A stretch of 64,000 bases of DNA from Gymnodinialimonas sp. 202GB13-11 (GTDB lineage Bacteria > Pseudomonadota > Alphaproteobacteria > Rhodobacterales > Rhodobacteraceae): NCBI RefSeq assembly GCF_040932485.1, contig NZ_JBFRBH010000001.1, positions 558,001-622,000 of the forward strand. The letters run 5' to 3'. Within the stretch, counting starts at the first letter, position 1; every line of letters begins with the position of its first letter. Below, piece by piece: positions 42,745-52,048 of the stretch. A model generated the notes under the pieces. That model made no database searches and was not told where the DNA came from. It was given only the letters and a program-made list of their open reading frames with translations. A program made the position numbers and the translations under genes.

Positions 42745-43707
42745 TCACGACCCATCAGCCTGCGGCCAGATTTGAGTCCGTGTCACGGTGATCCATGCGC
42801 CAGGAAGGCCGATGATCAATTGCGTCAACCCATGGAAAACGGAGATCGCGATCGCCTCATGCCCCGCAACTCCGACGAGGGCAAGACCCGTTACCATCGC
42901 GCCTTCCCTCAATCCCCACCCGGCAAACGAGAAGGGCAGAATTGAGACGAACAAGATCATCGGAATCAGGATTACGGCAATAGGCGGAAGGTGAATGTTC
43001 AGCGCAGAGGACGCCAGAAAGATGCTCAGGGCGATGAGACCCTGTACCGTGGCACTCGACACGACAATGTAGACTGTGGTGGGCCAGTTCAGCGCCAGAC
43101 TGTTTGATGTCACTGCGGTGGCCTGTAGGGCCGGCCAATTTGTCCATCGCGCGTCGGACCGAGCGATCCACGGAAAAAGAAACAGCACAATGCTTGCGCA
43201 AACGATGACGGCTGCAACAAGAATACCGGTCAGCCACACGCTGCCCGCGACTGCGTCGGGCCGTATCGTGATGAAGAATAGCCATCCAAACACTGCGAGG
43301 CAAAGTAGGACCGACACGCCTACCAAACGATCCATGACGACACTGAGTGTCGCCGTCTTGAACGGCAATCCGTGCCCGCGAACCAAAACGCCGATTTTGA
43401 TCGCGTCCCCGCCGACCGAGGTTGGGAGGCATTGGTTGAAGAACTGACCAACACACATCAGTCGAAGGCACACAGATCGATGCAATTGGATGTTCAGGGC
43501 GTCATTAACGAGGCTCCACCGGATCGCTGTCAGAAGCAATTGCGCCAACATAAGTGCGATAGACAATGCGGCCATGACGGGATTGGCATTAACGAAAAGG
43601 GCCCAAACCTCGGCGACATCGATATCGACGAGGACGATGACCAATGTCAGCACAACGAGCGAGAGACCAATTCGAAGCATGGTCTTGGATGCATTGCGAA
43701 AGCTCAT
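42745..43707 (-). CDS. UPF0104/LPG-synthase-TM family flippase-like protein
   Basis: The protein has 320 residues when started at the ATG at 43707 (MSFRNASKTMLRIG). It has about seven to eight membrane helices and the family wording RLMCVGQFFNQCLPTSVGGDAIKIG and SVVMDRLVGVSVLLCLA in the first half, and ILPFSFAGWGLREGAMV near the C-terminus. Proteins of this family include the membrane domain of MprF and lipid flippase-like partners of surface-glycan systems. A role in moving the lipid-linked sugar across the inner membrane is inferred from its neighbours. Confidence 0.88.
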   Translation of the reverse strand: MSFRNASKTMLRIGLSLVVLTLVIVLVDIDVAEVWALFVNANPVMAALSIALMLAQLLLTAIRWSLVNDALNIQLHRSVCLRLMCVGQFFNQCLPTSVGGDAIKIGVLVRGHGLPFKTATLSVVMDRLVGVSVLLCLAVFGWLFFITIRPDAVAGSVWLTGILVAAVIVCASIVLFLFPWIARSDARWTNWPALQATAVTSNSLALNWPTTVYIVVSSATVQGLIALSIFLASSALNIHLPPIAVILIPMILFVSILPFSFAGWGLREGAMVTGLALVGVAGHEAIAISVFHGLTQLIIGLPGAWITVTRTQIWPQADGS

Positions 43708-43777
43708 ATCAGAGCCAAACGGTAAAAAACGGCCTGAATACACGCCGCGGGAAACCCGTGAGAACCAGCGCGTCTAC

Positions 43778-45379
43778 TCATGGAGTTTGCGCCGGTTCAA
43801 TGCAGCTTCGCACATCAAGATTGCCCAAGGTCATCGTGGGCTCGCACGTCGCGAGATACTCGTCCAAAATTGTGACACCGCTGGAGATCGAACTCTGGTT
43901 GTTCTCATCGTTTTCAAAGGCCGGTTGGATCAGAACAACGGCGCGACCGTTGGTAGAAATGTACTCTCCCAACTCGGCGATTATTTCGGTTTGAACCTCG
44001 CGCGTCGTTTGAATTCCGGGCTCCAGATGGCCCCAACGGGTCAATGGCAAACGATTGAGCATGAAGTAGAATGTCAAATCTGCCGCAAAGATACGGTCGT
44101 GTCGATCAGTTGCTACAAAGAGCCGCTCGTCAGGGGCCAAAAAACCATCGAGGTCTGCCATATGTGCTTGTCTGTCGCGCCAAAAGTCGGCGCGGCCGAC
44201 GCGCAGGCAGCTCATCGGGCTCTGACCGATGTCTTGTGGTGAGCATTCTGTCGCGAGAGTGTTGTGATCGCCAAGGCGGTTGAAAGCGTAGTTGGTCCAC
44301 AAAAGTGCAGAAAGCAGACAGATGGACAACGGCAACATCCGCCACTTTGCGCGTTCAAGGATCGGCGTCAGCATCAGAAGAAGCGCGGCCCAGGCAAATA
44401 TATTTGCTGGGAGCAGATGTGGCTCGTCCGTGCGCACAAAACCCGAAGGGTAGAGCGCTGCACAGAAGAAAAGAAGCCACAGCAGGCGCGTCTGGAAAGC
44501 CGCCGATGTTCGATCCGGTCGCACCAAACCAGACAGGTATACGATAGCTCCAAGTACCGAGGCGAACGCAGGCACGTAAAAGGGGACCAGCAGATCTTGA
44601 TTTTGGGAAAACGTTGGGATCGGTAAATTCCGGTGCGTTGCGTAGACAGGAATCTGCTCCGATATCAGGAAGTCGACCGTCGCCCGTAGCGATCCACCAG
44701 TGGCAGCTTCATACGCGAGAAGCAAAGCGCCTGACAAAAGGCACGCCAAGATCAATCGGCTTGATGCCCGCGCAGCGTTGGACAGAGACAGCTCGCCGGT
44801 GTTCTGCAAGTGAAACGGCATTGCGAAGAAAAGCATTAGAACAATCACAAAGCCACGCATCGGAGACAGAAGAACCAACAAGCTTATGAAAATTGTCAGG
44901 CCAGCAACGACTTGCGCGGTGTTTGCGTTTTGAAACCGGGCTACCACAAAAACGAACGCAGCTCCGAAAAGGGCCAACAAGTAGGAAGGGTAAAGGGGGA
45001 AAGAGAGCTCAGAAAAAGCGTAGGCCCCCAAAAGTAGGAAAAACACGGATACAGCATACGACGTCGCGGAACCCGGCCGTATCAAGGCGGCGCCAAGGCA
45101 CAGGAGGGTAATGCAAACAGTCGCGGCGTAGTACATCCTTAGGGCGAAAAGGTTGCCATCGAATACGGATAATAATCCGGCAGCGACGAAGGGCTGTAAC
45201 GGGCCGTAAACGCTAAAGAAGTCAGTCCCCGGGAACATCCCGTTCTGAACCTGCAAGGCCGACATTAGTACAACCGCTTCATCGTATATGCCGACCCGAG
45301 CGGATTGGAACAAAACCACCAACACGCACATGAGAACGACCACCGCGCCCCAAGCCCTGCCGTACACTTTGACGTGCAT
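43778..45379 (-). CDS. Multi-spanning membrane protein, probable GT-C glycosyltransferase
   Basis: The protein has 533 residues when started at the ATG at 45379 (MHVKVYGRAWGAVVVLM). About ten to twelve hydrophobic helices occupy residues 8-400, followed by a soluble C-terminal domain of about 130 residues. The first loop YDEAVVLMSALQVQNGMFPGTDFFSVYGP, with an acidic residue early after helix 1, is typical of GT-C enzymes that use polyprenyl-phosphate sugars (ArnT, arabinosyl- or mannosyltransferases). The family could not be fixed. As first gene of the leftward operon it is the natural user of the lipid-linked sugar. Divergent from rfbF. Confidence 0.78.
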   Translation of the reverse strand: MHVKVYGRAWGAVVVLMCVLVVLFQSARVGIYDEAVVLMSALQVQNGMFPGTDFFSVYGPLQPFVAAGLLSVFDGNLFALRMYYAATVCITLLCLGAALIRPGSATSYAVSVFFLLLGAYAFSELSFPLYPSYLLALFGAAFVFVVARFQNANTAQVVAGLTIFISLLVLLSPMRGFVIVLMLFFAMPFHLQNTGELSLSNAARASSRLILACLLSGALLLAYEAATGGSLRATVDFLISEQIPVYATHRNLPIPTFSQNQDLLVPFYVPAFASVLGAIVYLSGLVRPDRTSAAFQTRLLWLLFFCAALYPSGFVRTDEPHLLPANIFAWAALLLMLTPILERAKWRMLPLSICLLSALLWTNYAFNRLGDHNTLATECSPQDIGQSPMSCLRVGRADFWRDRQAHMADLDGFLAPDERLFVATDRHDRIFAADLTFYFMLNRLPLTRWGHLEPGIQTTREVQTEIIAELGEYISTNGRAVVLIQPAFENDENNQSSISSGVTILDEYLATCEPTMTLGNLDVRSCIEPAQTP

Positions 45380-45559
45380 GTTTCGTCCTCGATTCCCGCG
45401 TGGTCGCAGCCTAGCTAAAGGCTCCGTTAGGGCCTGTCTACTAACTCCATTTTTTCGAAGTGTTGGGCGATTGCCTCCACTAGCGGACCACGATACACCA
45501 ACGCCAGCGGGCCATGCTGCTTGATGATTTTGGGCCAACCGCGATCTGAAGGAGTCAAT
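45380..45559. other. Divergent promoter region of the polysaccharide island
   Basis: 180 bp between the divergent GT-C-like gene and rfbF. It should hold both operon promoters, but no convincing -35/-10 pair or JUMPstart/ops element was found by eye. The AAGGAGT box at 45549-45555 belongs to rfbF. Confidence 0.5.
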
Positions 45560-46327
45560 GTGAAAGCTGTGATCTTAGCGGGAGGTTTGGGAACGCGGAT
45601 CAGCGAAGAATCCCATCTGAAACCGAAGCCGATGATTGAAATCGGTGGCCTTCCGATGCTCTGGCACATCATGAAAATCTACGGCCAGCACGGTATTACA
45701 GACTTCATCATTTGTTGCGGCTACAAGGGTTACGTAATCAAGGAGTACTTCGCGAATTACTTCTTGCATCGTTCTAACGTCACCTTCGATCTGGCGAACA
45801 ATCAAATGGAGGTGCACGAGCGTTATGCTGAGCCATGGCGTGTTACCCTCGTCGACACCGGCCATGACACGCAAACGGGCGGTCGCCTGAAAAGGGTCCG
45901 CGAATACCTCGATGGGCCCTTTTGCTTGACCTACGGCGACGGCGTGAGCGACGTCGATGTCACCGCAGCCATCGCGCAGCATAAGGCCTCTGGTGCGACG
46001 GCGACCGTGACGGCCATTCAACCGGCAGGCCGCTTCGGCGCGCTTGAGATCGCGGATGCTCGCGTGCAGCGTTTCACAGAAAAGCCCGATGGAGATGGTC
46101 GTTGGATCAACGGAGGGTACTTCGTGTGCGAGATGGGCATCTTCGATTACATCGAAGATGATCAAACGGTTCTGGAAGAAGCTCCGCTGGAACGCCTCGC
46201 GGAAGAAAAGCAGTTGGCGGTTTGGACCCATAAAGGTTTCTGGGCCGCGATGGATACGTTGAGAGACAAGCGCCAGCTGGAGCAGCTTTGGTCTGAAGGA
46301 AAGGCGCCGTGGAAGACCTGGACATGA
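45560..46327 (+). CDS. rfbF: Glucose-1-phosphate cytidylyltransferase
   Basis: A 255-residue nucleotidyltransferase starting with GTG at 45560 ([18 protein letters not shown]), set by AAGGAGT five bases upstream; an ATG two bases earlier is out of frame. Family landmarks are [51 protein letters not shown] and [18 protein letters not shown]. Length matches RfbF. It makes CDP-glucose from CTP and glucose-1-phosphate, the first committed step of the CDP-deoxysugar pathway. It overlaps rfbG by four bases. Confidence 0.95.
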   Translation: MKAVILAGGLGTRISEESHLKPKPMIEIGGLPMLWHIMKIYGQHGITDFIICCGYKGYVIKEYFANYFLHRSNVTFDLANNQMEVHERYAEPWRVTLVDTGHDTQTGGRLKRVREYLDGPFCLTYGDGVSDVDVTAAIAQHKASGATATVTAIQPAGRFGALEIADARVQRFTEKPDGDGRWINGGYFVCEMGIFDYIEDDQTVLEEAPLERLAEEKQLAVWTHKGFWAAMDTLRDKRQLEQLWSEGKAPWKTWT

Positions 46328-47376
46328 CCGCGTTTTGGCGCGGAAAACGTGTTCTGGTCACCGGCCACACCGGGTTCAAGGGCAGTTGGTTGTCGCTGTG
46401 GCTCAGCAGTGTGGGTGCCGAGGTTTTTGGCCTCGCTCTCGCCCCCGATACGGAGCCAGCTCTTTTCGAGCAATTCGGACTTGCCGATAACCTGGACCAC
46501 GCTCTCATTGATATCCGCGATCAAGACGCTGTTGATAAGCGCGTTCGATCAGTTTCGCCCGACATCATCCTCCATCTCGCGGCCCAACCCCTTGTGTTGC
46601 AGTCCTATGAAGATCCGTTGGCAACTTGGCAGACGAACGTGATGGGATCGTGCCATGTAATGGAAGCTGCCCGTCATCTTTCCGGCCTGTGCGCGCTGGT
46701 GATGATTACAACTGACAAAGTGTATGAGAACCGGGAGTGGTGCTACCCGTACCGCGAGGTAGATCCGTTGGGGGGACATGATCCCTATAGTGCCAGCAAG
46801 GCAGCCATGGAGATTGCGGTGGCCTCATGGCGCAGGTCATTTCTGACGGAAGACGGATCGTTACGTATGGCCTCGGCCCGGGCGGGTAACGTCATAGGAG
46901 GCGGGGACTGGGCCAGTGATCGCATCGTTCCGGATTTGGTCAGAGCGCTCGAAGAAGGTCGTGCGTTGGAGGTTCGAAACCCTAAGGCGACGCGACCCTG
47001 GCAACATGTCTTGGAACCGCTCGCTGGCTACCTTCGTCTGGCGCAATACCTTTATGAAAGTGGTGCCCCGGCCTATCAAAGCAGCTTTAATTTCGGTCCC
47101 GAGGCTCGGGATGTTCGGCCCGTCCACGACCTCGTTGAGGCAGCCTCGGTGCATTGGCCCGGGACTTGGACGGACACCTCCGACCCGACCCAACGCCACG
47201 AGGCGCAATCCCTCAGCCTGAGCATTGAAAAGGCCCGTGGGACAATTGGATACCACCCTCGCACAGGCTTTGAGGAGGCAGTCGAACTGACGATGCGTTG
47301 GTACCGCGACGTGGCGGACGGGGCAGATGCAAAGACGACCAGCTTGGCCCAGATCGAGGCGTTTGGTTCACCATGA
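46324..47376 (+). CDS. rfbG: CDP-glucose 4,6-dehydratase
   Basis: A 350-residue extended SDR enzyme with start ATG at 46324 overlapping the rfbF stop (ATGA). The N-terminal [19 protein letters not shown] is diagnostic of RfbG, and [13 protein letters not shown] (Tyr/Lys pair) and [20 protein letters not shown] follow. It converts CDP-glucose to CDP-4-keto-6-deoxyglucose. The next gene begins four bases before its stop. Confidence 0.95.
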   Translation: MTAFWRGKRVLVTGHTGFKGSWLSLWLSSVGAEVFGLALAPDTEPALFEQFGLADNLDHALIDIRDQDAVDKRVRSVSPDIILHLAAQPLVLQSYEDPLATWQTNVMGSCHVMEAARHLSGLCALVMITTDKVYENREWCYPYREVDPLGGHDPYSASKAAMEIAVASWRRSFLTEDGSLRMASARAGNVIGGGDWASDRIVPDLVRALEEGRALEVRNPKATRPWQHVLEPLAGYLRLAQYLYESGAPAYQSSFNFGPEARDVRPVHDLVEAASVHWPGTWTDTSDPTQRHEAQSLSLSIEKARGTIGYHPRTGFEEAVELTMRWYRDVADGADAKTTSLAQIEAFGSP

Positions 47377-47918
47377 AAATCCTCCCCCTGTCGATCGAAG
47401 GTGCCTTTGAGGTTAGACTGGATCGGCTAGGCGATCGGCGCGGTTATTTTGGTCGCGTGTATTGCGAAGACACCTTCGCAGCCCACCGCCTCAATACACG
47501 ATGGGTACAGGCGAACATTTCCTACACTCAGGCGAAGGGGACCGTCCGGGGCCTTCATTTCCAGCGCCCGCCCGCCGCAGAGGTCAAGATGGTCCGCGCG
47601 ATACGTGGCCGCGCCCACGATGTTCTTGTCGATCTGAGGGCAGGGTCATCCACGTTCGGCCAGTGCTGTACCGTCGATCTTGATGCGGACGCCAAGAACG
47701 CCGTCTATATACCAACCGGGTGCGCGCACGGCTTTCAGACTCTTTGCGATGACGTAGAGCTGCATTACAGCCACTCTCACGTTTATGCGCCCGAATACGA
47801 AGGCGGCGTTCATCCGCAAGATACCGCGCTCCGACACCAATGGCCGCTTCCGGTCGTCCAACTGTCGGACCGCGATCAAGCACTTCCACTTTTGGCCGAT
47901 TGTGAACCGATCCAATGA
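47373..47918 (+). CDS. dTDP-4-dehydrorhamnose 3,5-epimerase family protein
   Basis: A 181-residue cupin-fold epimerase (start ATG at 47373, ATGA overlap with rfbG). RmlC landmarks are DRRGYFGRVYCEDTF, WVQANISYTQAKGTVRGLHFQ (catalytic His in RGLHFQ), the DVLVDLRAGSSTFGQ strand and VYIPTGCAHGFQTL. In an rfbFG operon it is expected to act on CDP-4-keto-6-deoxyglucose at C3 and/or C5, not on a dTDP sugar, so rfbC is not used as a symbol. Confidence 0.9.
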   Translation: MKILPLSIEGAFEVRLDRLGDRRGYFGRVYCEDTFAAHRLNTRWVQANISYTQAKGTVRGLHFQRPPAAEVKMVRAIRGRAHDVLVDLRAGSSTFGQCCTVDLDADAKNAVYIPTGCAHGFQTLCDDVELHYSHSHVYAPEYEGGVHPQDTALRHQWPLPVVQLSDRDQALPLLADCEPIQ

Positions 47919-49135
47919 CGATGTTATGCCGCCACTGCGAAACACCACTGCAACAAACATTCTTGGACCTTGGCTACGCGCCGCCGTCGAATGCTTATCT
48001 GGTCGCCGAAGACCTAAATGCGCCCGAACTTAGCTACCCATTACGGCTAAAGGTCTGCGACACGTGTCGGTTGGTTCAAACCGAAGACTTTGCGCGCGCA
48101 GACGAGCTTTTCACATCCGATTATGCGTATTTCTCCTCTACGTCATCCGGTTGGCTGGCACATGCGGCCCGTTACGCCGAGAAAATTACGCAAATGCTGA
48201 ACCTTGGACCGGACAGCTTCGTCATCGAAGTCGCGTCAAACGACGGCTACCTTCTGAAGAACTTTGTCGCGTCTGGTATTCCGTGTCTTGGGATTGAGCC
48301 AACAGCAAGCACGGCGCAAGCCGCACGGGAGTTAGATGTCCCGGTCGAAGAAGAATTCTTCGGCGAGGCGTTTGCATCTTCATTGCCAAGTGCAGATCTG
48401 ATTATCGGCAATAATGTTTATGCGCATGTGCCCGATCTCAACGATTTCACCAAGGGCCTATATAAGGCGTTAAAGCCTGACGGTGTGATAACGTTGGAGT
48501 TTCCCCATTTGATGCGTTTGGTGGAGTTCTGCCAGTTCGACACCGTCTATCACGAACACTTTTCATACCTGTCCCTGCTGACCGTCGAGCGGGTCTTTAA
48601 CGCGTGCGGCCTGCGCGTTTTCAATGTGGAAGAGCTCGCGACACATGGCGGGTCCCTGCGCATCTATGGATGCAGGGCCGACAGTGCATGGGAAGAACAC
48701 CAAAGCGTGGATGATATGCGCCAAGCCGAAGCGGACCAGGGACTGGATACGGACAAGTATTACCAGGGCTTTCAGGCGCGAGCGAATAAGGCCAAGGACA
48801 GCTTCGTAGCGTTTCTGTTGGATGCGAAGGCCCGTGGCAAAACCGTCGCTGGGTACGGCGCTGCTGCGAAAGGCAACACCTTGATGAATTATGCCGGTGT
48901 GAAGCCGGATCTTCTGCCATTCATCGCTGATGCGGCGAGTGCGAAGATCGGGAAGTTCATGCCGGGAAGCCACATTCCCATCCTTGCCCCTGAAGCTCTA
49001 CGTTCATCGCGACCCGACTACTTGATCATTTTCCCTTGGAACATTGCAGCAGAAGTCAGGTCTCAATGTGCTGACCTCGCTGCACTCGGGACGCAGTTCG
49101 TGACCGTGATACCCGATCTGACGATCTCCAAATGA
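47915..49135 (+). CDS. NDP-sugar C-methyltransferase family protein
   Basis: A 406-residue three-part protein of the TylC3/EvaC type: an N-terminal zinc-binding segment with Cys-x2-Cys pairs (CRHCETPL and CDTCRLVQ), a central SAM methyltransferase domain (VIEVASNDGYLLKNF motif I, IGNNVYAHVPDLNDF, VYHEHFSYLS with the HEH catalytic block) and a C-terminal Rossmann-like domain (GYGAAAKGNTLMNY). These enzymes add a methyl carbon at C3 of a 4-keto sugar. With RfbFG upstream the substrate should be CDP-4-keto-6-deoxyhexose. ATGA overlaps at both ends. Confidence 0.9.
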   Translation: MTMLCRHCETPLQQTFLDLGYAPPSNAYLVAEDLNAPELSYPLRLKVCDTCRLVQTEDFARADELFTSDYAYFSSTSSGWLAHAARYAEKITQMLNLGPDSFVIEVASNDGYLLKNFVASGIPCLGIEPTASTAQAARELDVPVEEEFFGEAFASSLPSADLIIGNNVYAHVPDLNDFTKGLYKALKPDGVITLEFPHLMRLVEFCQFDTVYHEHFSYLSLLTVERVFNACGLRVFNVEELATHGGSLRIYGCRADSAWEEHQSVDDMRQAEADQGLDTDKYYQGFQARANKAKDSFVAFLLDAKARGKTVAGYGAAAKGNTLMNYAGVKPDLLPFIADAASAKIGKFMPGSHIPILAPEALRSSRPDYLIIFPWNIAAEVRSQCADLAALGTQFVTVIPDLTISK

Positions 49136-49956
49136 CAATTCTTATCACGGGCGCTACGGGTTTTTTCGGTCAGGCCATCTTACGTCAGCTACCTACGTCG
49201 AGTGGACCGGTTCGTTGCGTGATCCGTACTGGAACGAAGAAGCGTCTCGGACCCCATGAACATGATGTCGAGGTTGTCGAAGTTGACGACCTTTTTGCCC
49301 AAACCGCTGCATGGTGGGCGGACATATTATCGGGTGTGGACACTGTCATTCATGCCGCATGGTATGCAGAGCCGGGGAAATACCTGACCTCGCATCGAAA
49401 CCTGTCGTGTCTAACCGGAACGCTCGCATTGGCTGAAGGCGCTTTTTCGGCCCAGGTGAGCCGCTTTGTCGGCATCGGCACTTGTTTCGAGTATGATTTC
49501 CGCCACGGATATTTGTCGGTTGACACACCTTGTGGCCCAGAAACACTTTACGCCGCTGCGAAAGCATCGGCGTTCTTGACGTTGTCGAACCTTTTCCGGG
49601 GCACAGATACCGCGTTCTTGTGGGCGAGATTGTTCTTTCTTTTCGGAGCGGGCGAGCACCCCGACCGTCTGGTGCCATATCTGCACCGGACCCTAAGCGC
49701 AGGCGAAGCGGCGGAGTTGTCTTCAGGGCAGCAGGTCCGGGACTATATGGACGTTGATGCGGCCGCATCCCTCCTGGTGCAGGATGTTCGGGACAATGTC
49801 GTCGGTCCGACCAATATCTGTAGCGGCAAGGCGCAGACGGTGGCCGAAATAGCCACTGAAATTGCCGAATCTTATGGACGCAAGGATTTGCTGGTCTTTG
49901 GTGCGCGTCCGGACAACCTGGTCGATCCGCCCGTCATCGTCGGCGTCCGTCCGTAA
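49132..49956 (+). CDS. NAD(P)-dependent sugar epimerase/reductase
   Basis: A 274-residue extended SDR protein starting MTILITGATGFFGQAIL, overlapping the C-methyltransferase stop by four bases. It has the NAD(P) loop GATGFFG and IGTCFEYDF, and a YAAAK catalytic pair (LYAAAKASAFL). As last gene of the operon it is the probable 4-ketoreductase that finishes the CDP-branched sugar. The regiochemistry is not readable. It is convergent with gnd, 77 bp apart. Confidence 0.87.
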   Translation: MTILITGATGFFGQAILRQLPTSSGPVRCVIRTGTKKRLGPHEHDVEVVEVDDLFAQTAAWWADILSGVDTVIHAAWYAEPGKYLTSHRNLSCLTGTLALAEGAFSAQVSRFVGIGTCFEYDFRHGYLSVDTPCGPETLYAAAKASAFLTLSNLFRGTDTAFLWARLFFLFGAGEHPDRLVPYLHRTLSAGEAAELSSGQQVRDYMDVDAAASLLVQDVRDNVVGPTNICSGKAQTVAEIATEIAESYGRKDLLVFGARPDNLVDPPVIVGVRP

Positions 49957-50033
49957 CAAGCCTTCTGGAGCAGTAGTGTTTCTACGTCACGCACCGGCCG
50001 ACGATGCTTGCTGCTGTCGACAGGGACGATGTC

Positions 50034-51425
50034 CTAATCGTCCGCCCATGGCCCATGCTGTCCGGTCTTGCCGTTGTCCAACCGCTCAAACCCGTGCAGG
50101 CCGAAGAAATCGCGTTGCCCTTGGATCATGTTGGCCGTGCCGCGCGCCATCCGCATGGTGTCGAAATACCCCAAAGCAGCCGCCATCACGGGCACCGGTA
50201 GGCCCGAGGCGCTGGCCTTGACCACCACTTCGCGCAATGCACCAACGGTCTCTGACAGGATGTCCGCGAAATAGGGCGCTTCCATCAGCGTTTTACCGGG
50301 GGCGATCTCGAAGGCTTCCGCCATATCATCCAGCATTGCGGATCGGATGATGCAACCCGCCCGCCAGTTGCGCGCCACATCTTCACGCATCAACGTCCAG
50401 TCGAACGCCTGCGCTGCGGCGCGCAGCATGTCGAAGCCCTGCGTGTAGCACAGCACTTTGCCGCAGGTCAGCGCGGCTTCCAGCGCCTCCTCCGTCAGCT
50501 CCAGCTTGCCCGAGCCACCGAATGCGTCGGCCAATGTGGCACGCAAATCGCGCTTAGCCGACATGTTGCGGGCCGACACAGCGGCCTCAATCACCGGTAT
50601 CGGTGTGCCAAGATGCTGCGCCTCGATCGCTGTCCACCGGCCCGTACCCTTCTGCCCCGCCGCATCCACGATCACGTCGAGCAGCGGGCCATCTGTGGCC
50701 TCATCATGGGCGGCAGCCACCTTGGCCGAAATCTCGATCAGGTAGGAAGACAGCCGTCCGCCATTCCACCGCTCAAAGACAGGTGCGATGTCAGGGGCGG
50801 CCATGGCCATCCCGTCACGCATCAGGCCATAGGTCTCGGCAATTAGCTGCATATCGGCATATTCGATGCCGTTATGGACCGCCTTTACAAAATGACCCGC
50901 GCCCGTCTCGCCTAGAAGGGCGGCACAAGGCGCACCTTCGAACTTGGCGGAGATTGCTGTCAGCACCGGCTCCACCCGCGCCCAATGGTCGGGGTCACCG
51001 CCACCCATGATGGCGGGGCCATGGCGCGCACCGTCTTCGCCGCCCGAAACACCGACGCCAAGGAAGGGGCGCTCCAGCGCCTCCATCCGCCGCATCGTGT
51101 CGCGGAAATTGGCATTGCCTGCGTCAATGATCAGGTCATCAGCATCAAGGTACGGGTCCAACGCTTCAATCTGTTGGTCCACCGGATCGCCAGCAGGCAC
51201 CATCAGGATGATCGCGCGTGGGCCTTTGAGCGCTGCGGCCAAATCCTCAAGGCTTTCGCATCCGACAACGCGATCGGCCAAATCACCGGCCTCTTCCATG
51301 AAGGCGTGCATCTTCTCCGTCGTGCGGTTGAACACTGCGACGGTGAACCCGTTTTCCGCGATGTTGAGCGCCAAAGCTGAGCCCATCGTGCCCAAACCGA
51401 TCAATCCGATATCCGCTGTCGCCAT
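50034..51425 (-). CDS. gnd: 6-phosphogluconate dehydrogenase (decarboxylating)
   Basis: The protein has 463 residues when started at the ATG at 51425 (MATADIGLIGLGTMGSALALN), five bases after GGAGG; a second ATG at 51428 is too close to that box. The nucleotide-binding GLGTMG is at 10-15, followed by GVGVSGGEDGARHGPAIMGGG, the KAVHNGIEYADMQLI catalytic segment (Lys and Asn) and a C-terminal QGQRDFFGLHGFERLD. It oxidises 6-phosphogluconate to ribulose-5-phosphate with NADP+. It borders the polysaccharide island, a position also found in enterobacterial O-antigen loci. Confidence 0.95.
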   Translation of the reverse strand: MATADIGLIGLGTMGSALALNIAENGFTVAVFNRTTEKMHAFMEEAGDLADRVVGCESLEDLAAALKGPRAIILMVPAGDPVDQQIEALDPYLDADDLIIDAGNANFRDTMRRMEALERPFLGVGVSGGEDGARHGPAIMGGGDPDHWARVEPVLTAISAKFEGAPCAALLGETGAGHFVKAVHNGIEYADMQLIAETYGLMRDGMAMAAPDIAPVFERWNGGRLSSYLIEISAKVAAAHDEATDGPLLDVIVDAAGQKGTGRWTAIEAQHLGTPIPVIEAAVSARNMSAKRDLRATLADAFGGSGKLELTEEALEAALTCGKVLCYTQGFDMLRAAAQAFDWTLMREDVARNWRAGCIIRSAMLDDMAEAFEIAPGKTLMEAPYFADILSETVGALREVVVKASASGLPVPVMAAALGYFDTMRMARGTANMIQGQRDFFGLHGFERLDNGKTGQHGPWADD

Positions 51426-51494
51426 CATGCCCTCCGTGGTGTTTGCCCCAACCTGTGCATCTCTCGGGCATAAAGCCACCCCCAGAAACGAAAA

Positions 51495-51517
51495 ACGCGC
51501 CCTGCAGAGGGGCGCGT
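51495..51517 (-). terminator. Rho-independent terminator of the DUF6280 gene
   Basis: The stem ACGCGCCC (51495-51502) pairs with GGGCGCGT (51510-51517) around a 7-base loop. On the minus strand it is followed by TTTTCG, 31-53 bp past the DUF6280 stop. Confidence 0.85.
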
Positions 51518-51548
51518 CTTCGAAGCTGGCAGCTTGTATTGCGTGCGA

Positions 51549-51860
51549 TCAGGCGGCTTCGGCCTGATTGCGCCGTTCACTTTCCTCACGGCTGAGCGCG
51601 ACAGAGGTGCGTACACCATTGCCCACGAACGCCATCAGGCCGTTCACAACCCGCTCGTTCGGGTCGATACCGGCGCAAGACAGAACTTCGCGCCCGTCGC
51701 GCGAACGTGCCCACCGGGCGATCTGCTCTGGCCCGTTGCCGTATTTCTTGTCGTCAGCGATTGCATCGTCCAACGCCGCCAGAACCACGGCCGCAAACAG
51801 CTTGCGAGCGCGTGTGCCCTGTTCGAAGTTGAAGGCCGTGCCATCAACGAAATCCCGCAT
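51549..51860 (-). CDS. DUF6280 family protein
   Basis: A 103-residue protein when started at the ATG at 51860 ([26 protein letters not shown]); the extension to 51968 is not conserved in wording and lies in an AT-richer spacer. The sequence [43 protein letters not shown] matches a small, highly conserved protein typical of Rhodobacterales (DUF6280). It is soluble, with a single Cys. Function unknown. It is monocistronic with its own terminator and divergent from efp. Confidence 0.85.
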   Translation of the reverse strand: MRDFVDGTAFNFEQGTRARKLFAAVVLAALDDAIADDKKYGNGPEQIARWARSRDGREVLSCAGIDPNERVVNGLMAFVGNGVRTSVALSREESERRNQAEAA

Positions 51861-52048
51861 TTCGTATCCTTTTTTTGCTCTTGCATTTTCGGCGTGCCGC
51901 TCGGTATGCCCGGATTCTGTGCACTTGTGGGATGCGATTATCACATATGTGGTATTCGCCTGGCGCATGGCTCAGCAACAATTCGCACTTTTTCCGGTGT
52001 ATGGACACCCCTCCAACGCCCAGATATAGGTCGCGTCAACAAATTCTC

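Noticed and set aside
45380-45559. JUMPstart/ops antitermination element before the polysaccharide operon
   Set aside because: No GGCGGTAGC-type core was found by reading the region.
39399-50033. Integrative element with tRNA attachment sites
   Set aside because: No integrase was found, and no copy of the tRNA-Leu 3' end occurs near the right border.
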